From NCBI GenBank assembly GCA_947246685.1, contig CAMXSN010000003.1, forward strand, positions 124,001 through 188,000: a stretch of DNA of 64,000 nucleotides, read 5' to 3'. Each line of letters opens with the position of its first letter. Position 1 is the first letter of the stretch. The notes under the pieces were generated by a model. That model was not told where the DNA came from and did not search any database. It saw only the letters and a program-made list of their open reading frames with translations. The position numbers and the translations under genes are program-made. Positions 54,026 through 63,372 of the stretch are shown in pieces. This DNA comes from an uncultured Clostridia bacterium. Its GTDB lineage: Bacteria; Bacillota; Clostridia; Christensenellales; UBA3700.

Positions 54026-54946
54026 TCAAAAATAACTCAGTATTACTTCTCTTATCTCCTCAACGGTTCTGCAAGCAAAAGCCTTGAGTTTTATTTCCCT
54101 GTGAGCGCGCATACCTCTGCAATAATACGCAAGATGTTTTTTGAAATTGGCGGCCACGAAATTGGGAGAGTGAAATTCTAGCATAACGTCGAGATGAGTC
54201 AGTATATCCTCTTTGAGAGAATATCCGTCAATCTCCGCGCCCTTTATATCGCTGAATATCTTAGGGTTGCCCAATGCACCTCTGGCAATCATAGCGCCGT
54301 CGCAACCTGTAATCTCCATCGCCTTTTCGTAACTTGCCCTGTCGACTATATCTCCGTTGACGAATACGGGTATATCGACAGCCTGTTTGACGCTGGCAAT
54401 AACGTCCCAATCCGCGCGTCCCGAATACATCTGCGTTCGCGTTCTGCCGTGCACAGTCAGCGCGCTTGCTCCCGCGTCCCGCATAGCAACGGCAAAATCT
54501 CTTGCTATAATCTTACCCGAAGTCACGCCTATTCTGTATTTGATAGTGACGGGTCTGTCAGACGCAAGCGCGGCTTTGACGACCGCCTGTGCCAACGGTA
54601 TATTTTCCAACAACGCGCTGCCTTCGCCGTTGCGCACTATCTTGGGCACGGGACATCCCATATTGATATCGATTACGTCAAATTTCTCCAAAGCTCTGTG
54701 TTCTACGGCTTTGGCGATATAATAAGGTTCGCTGCCGAAAATCTGCACGCACTTAATCTTTTCGCTGTCTGTGGTGCGAAGCAAATCCTCCGTCTTGTCG
54801 CTGCCGTAGACCAGCCCCTTAGCCGACACCATCTCCGTGCAAGTCATATCCGCTCCGCGATCCGCGCAAACTTTTCTCATCCCCACGTCGCTGTATCCCG
54901 CAATCGGTGCAAGCGCCACGCCCTTAAACTCAATTTTTTGCAGCAC
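54026..54946 (-). CDS. dus: tRNA-dihydrouridine synthase
   Basis: The 306-aa FMN enzyme has the Dus hallmarks: LAPIAGYSDVGMRKVC at the start, EMVSAKGL, VIDINMGCPVPKIVRNGEGSALL with catalytic Cys98, and VHGRTRTQMYSGRADW. It reduces uridines in tRNA D-loops. Translation starts at GTG 54946, fixed by GGAGG 6 bases upstream; this lies inside the mazG coding region, which it overlaps by 17 bases. A longer frame to 55042 is only overlap with mazG. It is part of the spoVT-flippase-mazG-dus-trmL series. Confidence 0.93.
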   Translation of the reverse strand: MLQKIEFKGVALAPIAGYSDVGMRKVCADRGADMTCTEMVSAKGLVYGSDKTEDLLRTTDSEKIKCVQIFGSEPYYIAKAVEHRALEKFDVIDINMGCPVPKIVRNGEGSALLENIPLAQAVVKAALASDRPVTIKYRIGVTSGKIIARDFAVAMRDAGASALTVHGRTRTQMYSGRADWDVIASVKQAVDIPVFVNGDIVDRASYEKAMEITGCDGAMIARGALGNPKIFSDIKGAEIDGYSLKEDILTHLDVMLEFHSPNFVAANFKKHLAYYCRGMRAHREIKLKAFACRTVEEIREVILSYF

Positions 54947-56312
54947 GTTTCGCCTCCTTCCAGAGCGAATAAAGTTCTTCAGAACTTTTGCCGTGCATGT
55001 CGCCGCCGCACTTTTCTTCGACGTATCTGAATCTCCTGACAAATTTGTCGACGGCTTTTGTCAAAGCGATTTCCGGATCTATTTTTTTCCATCTAAGCGC
55101 GTTGACAACGGCAAAGAGCAAATCGCCGCCTTCGTCTTCCCATTCGTATTGACCGACGGCTTGGATAAATTCCGATTTTTCTTCGTCTATCTTGTCCAGC
55201 ACCTGTTGAAAGTCGTCAAATTCAAAACAGTTTTTCGACGCGATTTTCTGCACCTTATCCGCTCGCATCAAAGCGGGCAAAGCCTTGGCGATTTTATCTA
55301 TCTTACTGCTAGCCGTGGTATAATGCTTTTCTTTTGCTTTGGCGTTGTCCCACGCCTTAAGAGCCTCCTCTGGAGTGTTTGCCACGACGTCGCCGAAAAT
55401 ATGGGTATGTCTATCTATAAGTTTTCTGCAAATTCCGCTGAGACAGTCCTCAAGACAAAACTCTCCGCAGTCCTCTGCAATCACGCAATGAAACATGCTC
55501 TGCAAAAACAAATCCCCGCTCTCTTCGATTATATTGTCCACGTCCCCTTCGATTATAGCCTCAACAAGCTCATAGGCTTCTTCTACGGCGTTCTGACGTA
55601 TGCTTTCGTGCGTCTGCGCCTTGTCCCATTGGCAGCCGTTGTCTCCGCGCAGAATGCGCATTATCCGATACAAATCGGCGAAGTTGAATCTCTTCTTGTC
55701 CACGAGATTTTTCGGCGAAACGTGAACAACCGTCGAATAGGAATACTCTTTCTGCCTATCGAGTTCGTATACGGGAATGACCTGTCCGTCAAAATATATT
55801 TGTTCCTCGTCTCCGAGAATATTCTGCAAAACCAGTTTGACGTCGCCGGCGATAAATACGTTGTCGATATCGGTGATAGAAAGCGATAATCGAGTGTCGT
55901 AGTTGAACCCCCTAGCGCCAACAAGTTCGTACGCGCTTATGCTGACGCCGCCGAGTGTCGGTCTGCCGCCGGCTATTCCGAACGAAACCGAGGGAATTAT
56001 CCGCACGTCGCACAATCTGGAAAGTTCGACTACCGATCTGTCTTCATAACCGCTGCCGTTGACGCAATACACAGTATCGCCCTGCGCGTTGGACAGCACG
56101 TACTGCGCGATAGATCTGTCCAAATCGTCGAAATCCTCGGACTTGTCGTAAATAAAATCAAGGGAAACGCAATTCATTCCCCTCTCGGTAAAAAATTCGT
56201 ATGTATCCGTGAGCGCAGTCTTGACGAATATTTTGTCCGCCTTCTCTATGCGCTCGGCTCCCTCGAGCGTCAGCTGTCCTTTAGCGCATCCCAACGCCAC
56301 CACCGTTATCAT
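54930..56312 (-). CDS. mazG: Tetrapyrrole methylase/MazG fusion protein (YabN type)
   Basis: The 460-aa protein joins an N-terminal tetrapyrrole-methylase-like domain (1-200, ITVVALGCAKGQLTLEG, a divergent SAM loop) to a MazG nucleotide pyrophosphohydrolase domain (210-460). Metal ligands are in EEAYE (244-248) and EESGD (263-267), with RHTHIFGDVV after them. MazG hydrolyses noncanonical NTPs. The same fusion is YabN in Bacillus, next to spoVT and yabM as here. The ATG at 56312 is favoured because GGAG lies 10 bases upstream; an ATG at 56321 nearly touches that RBS. It overlaps the flippase gene by 32 bases and dus by 17. Confidence 0.92.
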   Translation of the reverse strand: MITVVALGCAKGQLTLEGAERIEKADKIFVKTALTDTYEFFTERGMNCVSLDFIYDKSEDFDDLDRSIAQYVLSNAQGDTVYCVNGSGYEDRSVVELSRLCDVRIIPSVSFGIAGGRPTLGGVSISAYELVGARGFNYDTRLSLSITDIDNVFIAGDVKLVLQNILGDEEQIYFDGQVIPVYELDRQKEYSYSTVVHVSPKNLVDKKRFNFADLYRIMRILRGDNGCQWDKAQTHESIRQNAVEEAYELVEAIIEGDVDNIIEESGDLFLQSMFHCVIAEDCGEFCLEDCLSGICRKLIDRHTHIFGDVVANTPEEALKAWDNAKAKEKHYTTASSKIDKIAKALPALMRADKVQKIASKNCFEFDDFQQVLDKIDEEKSEFIQAVGQYEWEDEGGDLLFAVVNALRWKKIDPEIALTKAVDKFVRRFRYVEEKCGGDMHGKSSEELYSLWKEAKRAAKN

Positions 56313-57876
56313 AATTGCCATTCTCCTTAAAGTATCCCGCTTTGACGAGCAGACGCGAAAACGCGCCGCCCATCGGCAAGGTCATTATTTCTTTCTCATC
56401 AAAAATTCTCAGAATAAGCAGCATTGCAACGTAAGCCGTTCCGCCCGCGCCTATCGCGTATAAAAGCGCGTACGCTTCGTTATTGATAAAAGCGCCCGGT
56501 AATACTGCCAAAGACATTATAGCACCCGCCAGAACGATTTTGCTAATACTTTTGAACAGTTTTGCATTTTTGCCTACGAGTTTATTATAATAAGCTCCGT
56601 TGAGCGCGAGAGCGATAAGATAAAACGCTATGGTTGAAATTCCGCTGGCGGCTATGCCGAATACGGGCACGAATATAAGCTCCGCGATTATCTTGACCGC
56701 GCCTCCGACTGCTATATTGACCAGCACCTGTTTGAGCCTGCCCAACCCTTGCAAAATCGCGTCGAGCACTTCAAGCAACGACAGCACGACTATGTTGACT
56801 GCCATAAGCGACATAAGCGCCGCCGTCAAATCCTTGTGCGCGTCGGAAAGAGTGGGATACAAAGCCCCGACTATGGCTTTGGACATTACCGTAGCGCCTA
56901 TAAAGAACGGCATTGCGACAGCCAAACACATTTTTATCGTCCCTGCCGTCTTATGTTTGATCGATACCACGTCGTAGCCCGACATAGCGCTCGCCACCGC
57001 GGGCACTATCGCCGCCGACACCGACATAGCAAGCACTATAGGCATATTTATCAACGACGCGACGGGTCCCGTGAGAATTCCGTATTGACTTACCGCGTCG
57101 CTTCTTCCACCCGCCGCCAAAAGATTGACTACCATGATGCTGTCGATAAATGCTATCAACGGAAATATAAGTCCGCTGAGCGTGATAGGAGCGAGCGAAT
57201 TGATAAATTTCTGCTCGCTCTTTATAAGCGGAACAAATCGCTCGCTCCTGCCTGCCGACAGATACCAGATATACACAGCCACCAAAGATACGAACTCGCT
57301 TATGCTCACCGCCGTCAAACCGCCGGCAACAGCGTAAATAACGCCACGCGCGGACATCGCCTTGACGATGAGAAGACCGGTCGCAAGTTTGACTATGACC
57401 TCGATTATCTGACTAATGCCGGCAGGCGCGGTATTGCTATGACCCAAAAACCAACCTTTGAATACGTTGGCGACCGCCACGAATATAATAGCGGGAGCAA
57501 TGGCAATATAGCATATATATACTCCGGCTTGCGACTGCGCGCCTGCCATAAGCCGAGAGAGAACAACTGTCAGTATAACTCCCGCAGAACCTGCGATAAA
57601 AGCGTACTTCAAAGCCGACCTGACTATACTCTTGACAGCGCCTTCGCGGCCTGCCGAAAGTTCTGCGGATATCTGACGGGAAAGCGTAACGGGGATCGCA
57701 TTGCTGCTCACCGCCAAAGCCAATGCAAAAAACGGGAATACCAATTGATAATAACCGATACCCTCCGCGCCCAAAGCGGACGTAAGCGCTATCCTGTATA
57801 CCGCTCCGAGCAACTTTGCCGCGATAGAACATACCGCCAGCAAAATCGCGCCTTTTGCAAACGACTGCTTTTTCAT
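56281..57876 (-). CDS. MOP-superfamily flippase (YabM/SpoVB type)
   Basis: The 531-aa protein is almost entirely hydrophobic with about 14 transmembrane helices, as in the polysaccharide/lipid II flippases of the MATE-like MOP superfamily. KGAILLAVCSIAAKLLGAVYRIALTSALG at the N terminus is typical of the YabM/SpoVB/MurJ-like group that moves lipid-linked sugars during cell wall or spore cortex building. It begins 1 base after the spoVT stop and overlaps mazG, so it is tightly coupled. The same order in Bacillus (spoVT-yabM-yabN) supports a YabM-like role. Confidence 0.88.
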   Translation of the reverse strand: MKKQSFAKGAILLAVCSIAAKLLGAVYRIALTSALGAEGIGYYQLVFPFFALALAVSSNAIPVTLSRQISAELSAGREGAVKSIVRSALKYAFIAGSAGVILTVVLSRLMAGAQSQAGVYICYIAIAPAIIFVAVANVFKGWFLGHSNTAPAGISQIIEVIVKLATGLLIVKAMSARGVIYAVAGGLTAVSISEFVSLVAVYIWYLSAGRSERFVPLIKSEQKFINSLAPITLSGLIFPLIAFIDSIMVVNLLAAGGRSDAVSQYGILTGPVASLINMPIVLAMSVSAAIVPAVASAMSGYDVVSIKHKTAGTIKMCLAVAMPFFIGATVMSKAIVGALYPTLSDAHKDLTAALMSLMAVNIVVLSLLEVLDAILQGLGRLKQVLVNIAVGGAVKIIAELIFVPVFGIAASGISTIAFYLIALALNGAYYNKLVGKNAKLFKSISKIVLAGAIMSLAVLPGAFINNEAYALLYAIGAGGTAYVAMLLILRIFDEKEIMTLPMGGAFSRLLVKAGYFKENGNYDNGGGVGMR

Positions 57877-57877
57877 A

Positions 57878-58405
57878 TCAGCCTATATTGTAAGTCAGAT
57901 ACTGCGCCATTGCGTCGCACAACGCAAGGTCGACGCTGCCGAGTTTGTCCGCGGAAAGGATAATTCCGCCGTAAAGATCTCCGCTGCTGATAAGAGGAAC
58001 AATATATTGCTCGTTGGACGAAACCGTATCTTTGTCGTCGGCAAGACGCACGACTTTGTTGTCCTTGACAAGCCGGGACTTTCTGTCGTCCAATACTTCA
58101 TAAAGTTCTTCGCTGATTTCTTCGCCAAGCAGATTTTCTTTGCCGCCGCAATGAACGAGGATACTGCTAGTGTCGCATATGGCGACTTCTTTACCCGTAT
58201 TTTTGTAAAGTATTTTACTGATAACGTCAAGCTGATCGGGCGTCGCGCCCACTTCGTTGTACTTCTTGAGCACAAGTTCTCCCTTATCGTTGGTAAAGAT
58301 CTCAAGCAATTCTCCCTCTTTGAGTTTGAGCACCTTTCTCAATTCTTTGGGGATTACCACTCTGCCGAGTTCGTCTATTCTTCTCACTATTCCTGTTTCT
58401 TTCAT
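57878..58405 (-). CDS. spoVT: Stage V sporulation protein T, AbrB-type regulator
   Basis: The 175-aa protein has an AbrB/MazE swapped-hairpin DNA-binding domain at 1-50 (METGIVRRIDELGRVVIPKELRKVL without the second residue) and a GAF-like C-terminal domain (60-175). Size and both domains match Bacillus SpoVT (178 aa), a forespore regulator of SigG-dependent genes. The start at 58405 was chosen because GGAGGT lies 5 bases upstream; an extension to 58432 lacks an RBS. It begins the run spoVT-flippase-mazG-dus. Confidence 0.92.
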   Translation of the reverse strand: MKETGIVRRIDELGRVVIPKELRKVLKLKEGELLEIFTNDKGELVLKKYNEVGATPDQLDVISKILYKNTGKEVAICDTSSILVHCGGKENLLGEEISEELYEVLDDRKSRLVKDNKVVRLADDKDTVSSNEQYIVPLISSGDLYGGIILSADKLGSVDLALCDAMAQYLTYNIG

Positions 58406-58468
58406 AATGACCTCCGACGATAGTATAAGCAAAGCGCAATTTTATATGTACGGCAATAAATCGGTTTT

Positions 58469-58771
58469 TCAAAATCCTTTGATATCAGCGCTTGGTTCGC
58501 CCGAAGCGCTGAAAGGCGTGTAATATCCGCCCGTGAATTTGCTCCAATCTATGGGCTTATAGTCTACATGAACAACCGCCGTATCAAGCTCGAGCGGGAG
58601 AGCGGTATCCAGCGACAAAGCCGCCTCTCTAAGAGAATCAAACTCCTGCCAATCATTCAAACTATCATAAATATTGGAGCTGACCTTATGCGCGTAGATC
58701 AACTTGCCACCGACAGCTTTGGCAAGCACTCTCCCTGACTTCGCGAGCCTTGTAAAATCCGACCTCTTCAC
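58469..58771 (-). CDS. Small protein of unknown function downstream of the baseplate/LRR-like gene
   Basis: The 100-aa protein has no membrane segment. It starts with GTG at 58771, with AAGGAG 6 bases upstream inside the end of the preceding gene, and the two genes are 3 bases apart. The sequence (KLIYAHKVSSNIYDSLNDWQEF, VVHVDYKPIDWSKFTGGYY) suggests a mixed alpha/beta fold. I do not recognise a family. It is translationally coupled to the preceding gene. Confidence 0.6.
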   Translation of the reverse strand: MKRSDFTRLAKSGRVLAKAVGGKLIYAHKVSSNIYDSLNDWQEFDSLREAALSLDTALPLELDTAVVHVDYKPIDWSKFTGGYYTPFSASGEPSADIKGF

Positions 58772-58774
58772 AAT

Positions 58775-60226
58775 CTACTCCTTATTTGCAAAATTCTCTC
58801 GGAAATATTCCTCCCCCATAACCTTGATGACGTAAGGAAGATTTGCGGCGATATAATCGGCGTAATGCTCGGGTCTTACGTACAGAGTAGGTCGCGAGAC
58901 TTCTCCCGAGGCAAGCGTAGCATTGACAAAAGTATTTTCTCGCAATTTATCGGATAGATCTCCGTGTATGAACACGCTGTGCAAAGCGACGTTGCCAACG
59001 ACCGCGTCAGCCGCGATTTCAGTGACCGATACGGGGATTTCCATTACCGTCATCGAATTGCCGACGATACTTCTCTCGGCGAGAGAAATAACGCCCGACG
59101 GTATAATAAGCCTGTCGATATACGCGTTGAATTTAATTGCGTCCGACATAAGCGCCACCGTGTCTGCGGCTAGAATGAGATTGCCGCCGTCGTCTCTGTT
59201 GGGATAGAAAACCAGTGTTTTCCCCGCGCCTTCGCGCAAATAAAGCGCATCCCCCTCGGTAACAACGTCGTAAGAGACGTGAGGATAATGTACGCCTACG
59301 ACCTTGTCTGTGTTGCGCAGAAAATTCAAAGGATCTATCATATTTAAGCAAAAATACATTTCGACTTGGTAAGACAACGCATTCGACGCTTCTTGGGATA
59401 TACTCCGTACGGGTCGGCCGTCAAAGTATTCGGGAATATAAGCCGCTCTCTTTTTTGCGCCCAAATCCGTCACCGTGCCGTCGCTTATTGTTATATCGTT
59501 GCTCATAAAATTGAAAAATAAATCGATATTGTCCTCAATTGTATCGACCTCAAAATCCCACAGCGCCTCTTTGACGGGCGAATACCAACCGCCTACTGTC
59601 CTACACCCCGACGGGATAGCGAAGTCGCGAGGCGGATTTGCCTTTGAATTTGCCATTACGGTCTCTTCTCTGACCAACTCGTCGTAGACGTAATATCTCA
59701 CTCTGTACCATCTGAATTCGCCGAACAGCGTGTTGAGCTGACCTCTTATCTCTTCTTTGACTTCTCTTTCTATCTTCTCTTTGAGACCTCGCAGATAATC
59801 CAGTTCCCGCATAACTTCCGTGAAGACGTTGGGAGTATCGTTGAGATCGTTCTCGAGTACGCAAAGCGAACCTTCTACGTCAAACGCCTTGCAATTCTTG
59901 CGTATGCTCTTAAACACCACCGAATTATCCTGCTTGCTGTATCCCGTGAGCTGCATATCCACGTGACCTCTAAACTGTGTGAGGTTGTTGGGAACGGCAA
60001 AAGACAAATCGTCTCCGTATACGAGCACGGGAGAAATGTACTGCGCTTTGGGAATACTTTTGCTGTTGTAACATACGAATTCCAGGCAGTAATTGTAATC
60101 GTTGGCATTGGGATCGGTAGAAGTGATAACGATTGTGTCGGAAAGACTGTTGTTCTGCGCCAGGACGTAACTCTGATACGCTTCCAACAATCCGTTGTCG
60201 CTGTGATATTTGAATTTTAATATCAT
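58775..60226 (-). CDS. Phage-baseplate-like N terminus joined to LRR_5-like repeats
   Basis: The 483-aa protein has no signal peptide. The N-terminal part (about 1-130) looks like the receptor-side domain of phage baseplate proteins of the BppU/DUF2479 type (FKYHSDNGLLEAYQSYVLAQ, LEFVCYNSKSIPKAQYISP, GHVDMQLTGYSK). A short coiled coil follows (about 150-175, LKEKIEREVKEEIRG), then a beta domain and BspA-like repeats (AYIDRLIIPSGVISLAERSIVGNSMTVMEIP type). No other tail genes flank it; it lies between spoIIE and spoVT. The RBS GGAG lies 5 bases before the ATG. The domain calls are by eye and tentative. Confidence 0.6.
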   Translation of the reverse strand: MILKFKYHSDNGLLEAYQSYVLAQNNSLSDTIVITSTDPNANDYNYCLEFVCYNSKSIPKAQYISPVLVYGDDLSFAVPNNLTQFRGHVDMQLTGYSKQDNSVVFKSIRKNCKAFDVEGSLCVLENDLNDTPNVFTEVMRELDYLRGLKEKIEREVKEEIRGQLNTLFGEFRWYRVRYYVYDELVREETVMANSKANPPRDFAIPSGCRTVGGWYSPVKEALWDFEVDTIEDNIDLFFNFMSNDITISDGTVTDLGAKKRAAYIPEYFDGRPVRSISQEASNALSYQVEMYFCLNMIDPLNFLRNTDKVVGVHYPHVSYDVVTEGDALYLREGAGKTLVFYPNRDDGGNLILAADTVALMSDAIKFNAYIDRLIIPSGVISLAERSIVGNSMTVMEIPVSVTEIAADAVVGNVALHSVFIHGDLSDKLRENTFVNATLASGEVSRPTLYVRPEHYADYIAANLPYVIKVMGEEYFRENFANKE

Positions 60227-60310
60227 AATTTCTCCGTATTGGGGGAAAGAGCGGAGACAAGATTATGATAACATAAAAATATTAAATTGCAATATATGTG
60301 TGAACTCTAA

Positions 60311-62575
60311 TTAACAAACGTGATTCAATCTGAATACCACGACGCTGGAATCGTCTTTGAGTCCCATGGCTTTTGCTTGATTGATGATCTCGTCGCACAC
60401 CTGCTGAGGATTAAGCGTGGAAAGACAGTTGAGAATATGTTTTATTCCTCCCAAAGTCAACGTCTCCATAATGCCGTCGCTGAACATCACCACCATTTCG
60501 CCCACGTTGAGAAGCTGCCTTTGAACTTGAGGAGTAGCCTCCTCAACTATGCCCAACGGGAGAGCGTTGCTCTCTATCAACTGTATGCTGTCGAGCCGCT
60601 TGATAACGCTCTGCACTCCGCCTTGTTTGATAAAATCCACGACGCCAAGCTCAAGATCGACGACGCACATATCCAACGCGCTGAAGTTGTCTTTGGATAT
60701 CACGGCTAGCAATCGGTTGACGAGCATGAGAGAGTTGACGTTGTCAAAACCTGCTTTGTAATAAGAACTCACCATATCCAAAGCTAGCTGACTTCCCTCT
60801 CGAGCGGAAAAACCCGTGCCCATTCCGTCGCATAGCGCGATAAGCACTTTGTCGTGTTTGAGCTTGGTGACGGTGTAAGTATCGCCGCACGCCTGAGAAT
60901 CCGGCTTTGTACACACCGCAGTAGCATAGGTTATCGTATATTTGGGAGAGCTGATAAATGTCAGACAGTATCTTCCGTCCGGCAATTTCCTCTCCTCTTT
61001 CTTTTCCAATTTGGCTTTGACAAGTCTTGAAAGAATCTGTGTAAGAGCTTTTTTCTCTCTGTCTTTTTCGCGCACTATCAACGACACGGTATATCTGCCC
61101 GATTTGACAAGCGTCATAACGTCGCTGCATACGATATTGCTGTATCCCAATTCCTCGGCGATCCTGCAATCAAGCCTGTCGTCGATATTTACCGCGCTCT
61201 TTATTTCCTCTCCCAGTCCGCTGAGAATATCGCTTACACCGAGCAACTGTCCAGCGACTAGTTTTTGGTCGACTTCCATCTCTTTGCCCGAATTGTATTT
61301 TATATCGTAAGACAAAGCGGTATGATTGCACGTGGCAAGCAAGGTCGGCAGTTGAATGCACTTGGAAGAAAGAAACGTAGGCAAGTCCTCCAACGTGGCT
61401 TTGCCGGAGGTTAGCGCGGTACGCACCACGCCTTCCAGCACGGAGTTCAATTCGTTGCCGAGAGCGTTTCGGCAATATTCTCTGTTGATACAATTGCCGC
61501 AGGTCTTCAATAGCACTTCCTGCGCGATTCCCGCCGCAGCTTTATCGGGAGGGAGATATCGGACGACGTTTTTTGAATATATCTCCGACATCTCGTAGAA
61601 CACGCCCGATACCGCGCCTATACGCGCGGAAAGGTCGCGCCGCGATCTGTTGACGAGTTCTTTTGCGCTCTCTCTTCCCTCTCCGTATTTGAAAGAAGGC
61701 AGTTTGTTGATAAACTTGTCCGTAAGCGACGTCGTGATAACAATTCCCGCGGCGAATGCGATCAGATGAAAATAATACTCGCCCGCAAACACATCGAAAT
61801 AAAGTCCGCATATTACGTGCGCAAGTATCGCCGACAGCCCCGCAATCCATTTGTTGAACACAAAAACGTAAGCGGTGAGAAATATCAGCACGATACCACC
61901 CGCCATGGCGAGATTAACTCCGGTTAGCCCCGCGCCAACGGCGATACCGCTGACGATAACAATCCCTTGAGGAAGCGAAAAATTGCGATATAAATACGGA
62001 ATTGCCAAACCTAATACTAAATAAAAAATTCTAAACCCGTATATATCTATAGCGTATAGTCCGTTGGCGATTATCGCAAGAAATACAAAGCCTCCTACGG
62101 TTTCGTCTCCGCTTAGCCGCCTGCCTATACCGCGAACGGCAACCGCATAGCAGATTGCGCAGAAAAGCAGACAAACTACGACCTGACTGACAAGATATAC
62201 AATGAGTTCCAATTTGATTCCGCTCTTTACGTCGAGCACCGCAAGCGGTATAACGCAAAGCATCGAATAGCCCACTGCCGCCGGCAGCCGCATAGGTCTG
62301 GCAAAAAGATAATGAAGATATTTTGCAATCAACAGCAATATAATCGGAGTGATGGCGTAAACTATGCCGAATAAAGAATGATCGCAAATCAGACATATCG
62401 CAAGATACGTCGGACACAGCACCGCAAGATTGAATCTGCAATAGCACAGCGCGATAAACAGGCTCATCGCGTAGCCCTTATAGTCTCCCACGATTTGCGC
62501 TTGCTGACAAAAGAATATGAGCAATCCAATTAACAGATAATTTTTGACGTAACGTAATGCGCTGTTGATTTTCAT
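60311..62575 (-). CDS. spoIIE: Stage II sporulation protein E, PP2C-type serine phosphatase
   Basis: The 754-aa protein has ten or so transmembrane helices in residues 1-285, a central region with a Cys cluster (CGNCINREYC, 359-368) typical of SpoIIE, and a C-terminal PP2C phosphatase domain (about 560-754) with metal-binding Asp583 (CDGMGTG), Asp700 (SDGIME) and Asp741/742 (KDDSS). In Bacillus it dephosphorylates SpoIIAA to switch on SigF in the forespore and takes part in septum placement. Bacillus SpoIIE is 827 aa, so this is slightly short. A Spo0A box lies upstream. Confidence 0.95.
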   Translation of the reverse strand: MKINSALRYVKNYLLIGLLIFFCQQAQIVGDYKGYAMSLFIALCYCRFNLAVLCPTYLAICLICDHSLFGIVYAITPIILLLIAKYLHYLFARPMRLPAAVGYSMLCVIPLAVLDVKSGIKLELIVYLVSQVVVCLLFCAICYAVAVRGIGRRLSGDETVGGFVFLAIIANGLYAIDIYGFRIFYLVLGLAIPYLYRNFSLPQGIVIVSGIAVGAGLTGVNLAMAGGIVLIFLTAYVFVFNKWIAGLSAILAHVICGLYFDVFAGEYYFHLIAFAAGIVITTSLTDKFINKLPSFKYGEGRESAKELVNRSRRDLSARIGAVSGVFYEMSEIYSKNVVRYLPPDKAAAGIAQEVLLKTCGNCINREYCRNALGNELNSVLEGVVRTALTSGKATLEDLPTFLSSKCIQLPTLLATCNHTALSYDIKYNSGKEMEVDQKLVAGQLLGVSDILSGLGEEIKSAVNIDDRLDCRIAEELGYSNIVCSDVMTLVKSGRYTVSLIVREKDREKKALTQILSRLVKAKLEKKEERKLPDGRYCLTFISSPKYTITYATAVCTKPDSQACGDTYTVTKLKHDKVLIALCDGMGTGFSAREGSQLALDMVSSYYKAGFDNVNSLMLVNRLLAVISKDNFSALDMCVVDLELGVVDFIKQGGVQSVIKRLDSIQLIESNALPLGIVEEATPQVQRQLLNVGEMVVMFSDGIMETLTLGGIKHILNCLSTLNPQQVCDEIINQAKAMGLKDDSSVVVFRLNHVC

Positions 62576-62607
62576 ATATTAAAGATAACTTATATGAAAA
62601 GACAGAA

Positions 62608-62648
62608 AATATATACTAAAAGAGAATGCGCACTGATTTTGTCGAAAT
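62608..62648 (-). promoter_or_regulatory. Spo0A box and -10 region upstream of spoIIE
   Basis: The plus strand has TTTGTCGAAAT at 62638-62648, a full match to the 0A-box core TGTCGAA with its flanks. A possible minus-strand -10 box TATATT lies at 62613-62608, about 24 bases from it. The box is 63-73 bases upstream of the spoIIE start in a 76-base gap. In Bacillus, spoIIE is transcribed by SigA RNA polymerase with Spo0A-P. Confidence 0.65.
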
Positions 62649-62651
62649 TAT

Positions 62652-63314
62652 TCAATTCCCCTTTTCCCTGACAAATCTTATCTTGCCTTTAAGCGTTCTT
62701 CCCTTGGCAAGCGAAAGCGGAAGATAAAAAGCCGACATTTCGGAAAACTTAACGCTTTCTATCCTGCCGTAAGGATTTATGCACAAACTGGAATCGGAAT
62801 ACTGCACTAGCACATATTTGCCCGTAGCTATCGCAAGCGCTCTGGCGCAAGCCGTTCTTTCGATATTAGCCGCGCAGGCGTTGAGAGAAAATACGTATCT
62901 GCTGCCGTCCATGCAGTCCTGCCACAATTCGGGATAACACACGTCGCTGTCTACAAAGACGTTGACCTTGCCTCTGCCCGTCACGTAGCTGCGCATAGCT
63001 TTGCCGCCGACGTAAGCCTTGTCGGGATTGATTTCGTCACTGACGCCCATTATGCGCCCCTTGTCTATCACCATAACGCTGTTGAAAAGTTTGTCGCCGA
63101 TTTTGGCTCTCATCGCAACCAGCATGATGATCTCCTTGTCAAGACAGAAGGCAACCATGCTCTTAAACACCGCGCTTTTGCCGCTGAGTTCCGCGGGCAT
63201 ATCAACAATACCTGTTACTTCTCTCGAGAGTACGACGATATCGTTGGGCGAAATAAGCGCGGAATAGTCCCTCATTACAGTATCGAATGAAACGCCGCTG
63301 AAACAAAAAATCAT
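62652..63314 (-). CDS. Degenerate nitrilase-fold protein
   Basis: The 220-aa protein recalls the carbon-nitrogen hydrolase fold: VMVIDKGRIMGVSDE, then a nucleophile-elbow-like DSDVCYPELW near residue 120, and a stretch like the R-A-x-E region (RTACARALAIATGKYVLV). The Glu and Lys of the usual catalytic triad are not evident, and the chain is shorter than the normal 250-280 aa, so it is probably inactive or altered. No signal peptide is clear and there is no RBS before the ATG. It follows the lipase-like gene. Confidence 0.6.
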   Translation of the reverse strand: MIFCFSGVSFDTVMRDYSALISPNDIVVLSREVTGIVDMPAELSGKSAVFKSMVAFCLDKEIIMLVAMRAKIGDKLFNSVMVIDKGRIMGVSDEINPDKAYVGGKAMRSYVTGRGKVNVFVDSDVCYPELWQDCMDGSRYVFSLNACAANIERTACARALAIATGKYVLVQYSDSSLCINPYGRIESVKFSEMSAFYLPLSLAKGRTLKGKIRFVREKGN

Positions 63315-63372
63315 ACTGCATATTATGAGCGGCTTTCAAAAAAAGTGAGGCAGTAGGCGATTTTGACAAAAA

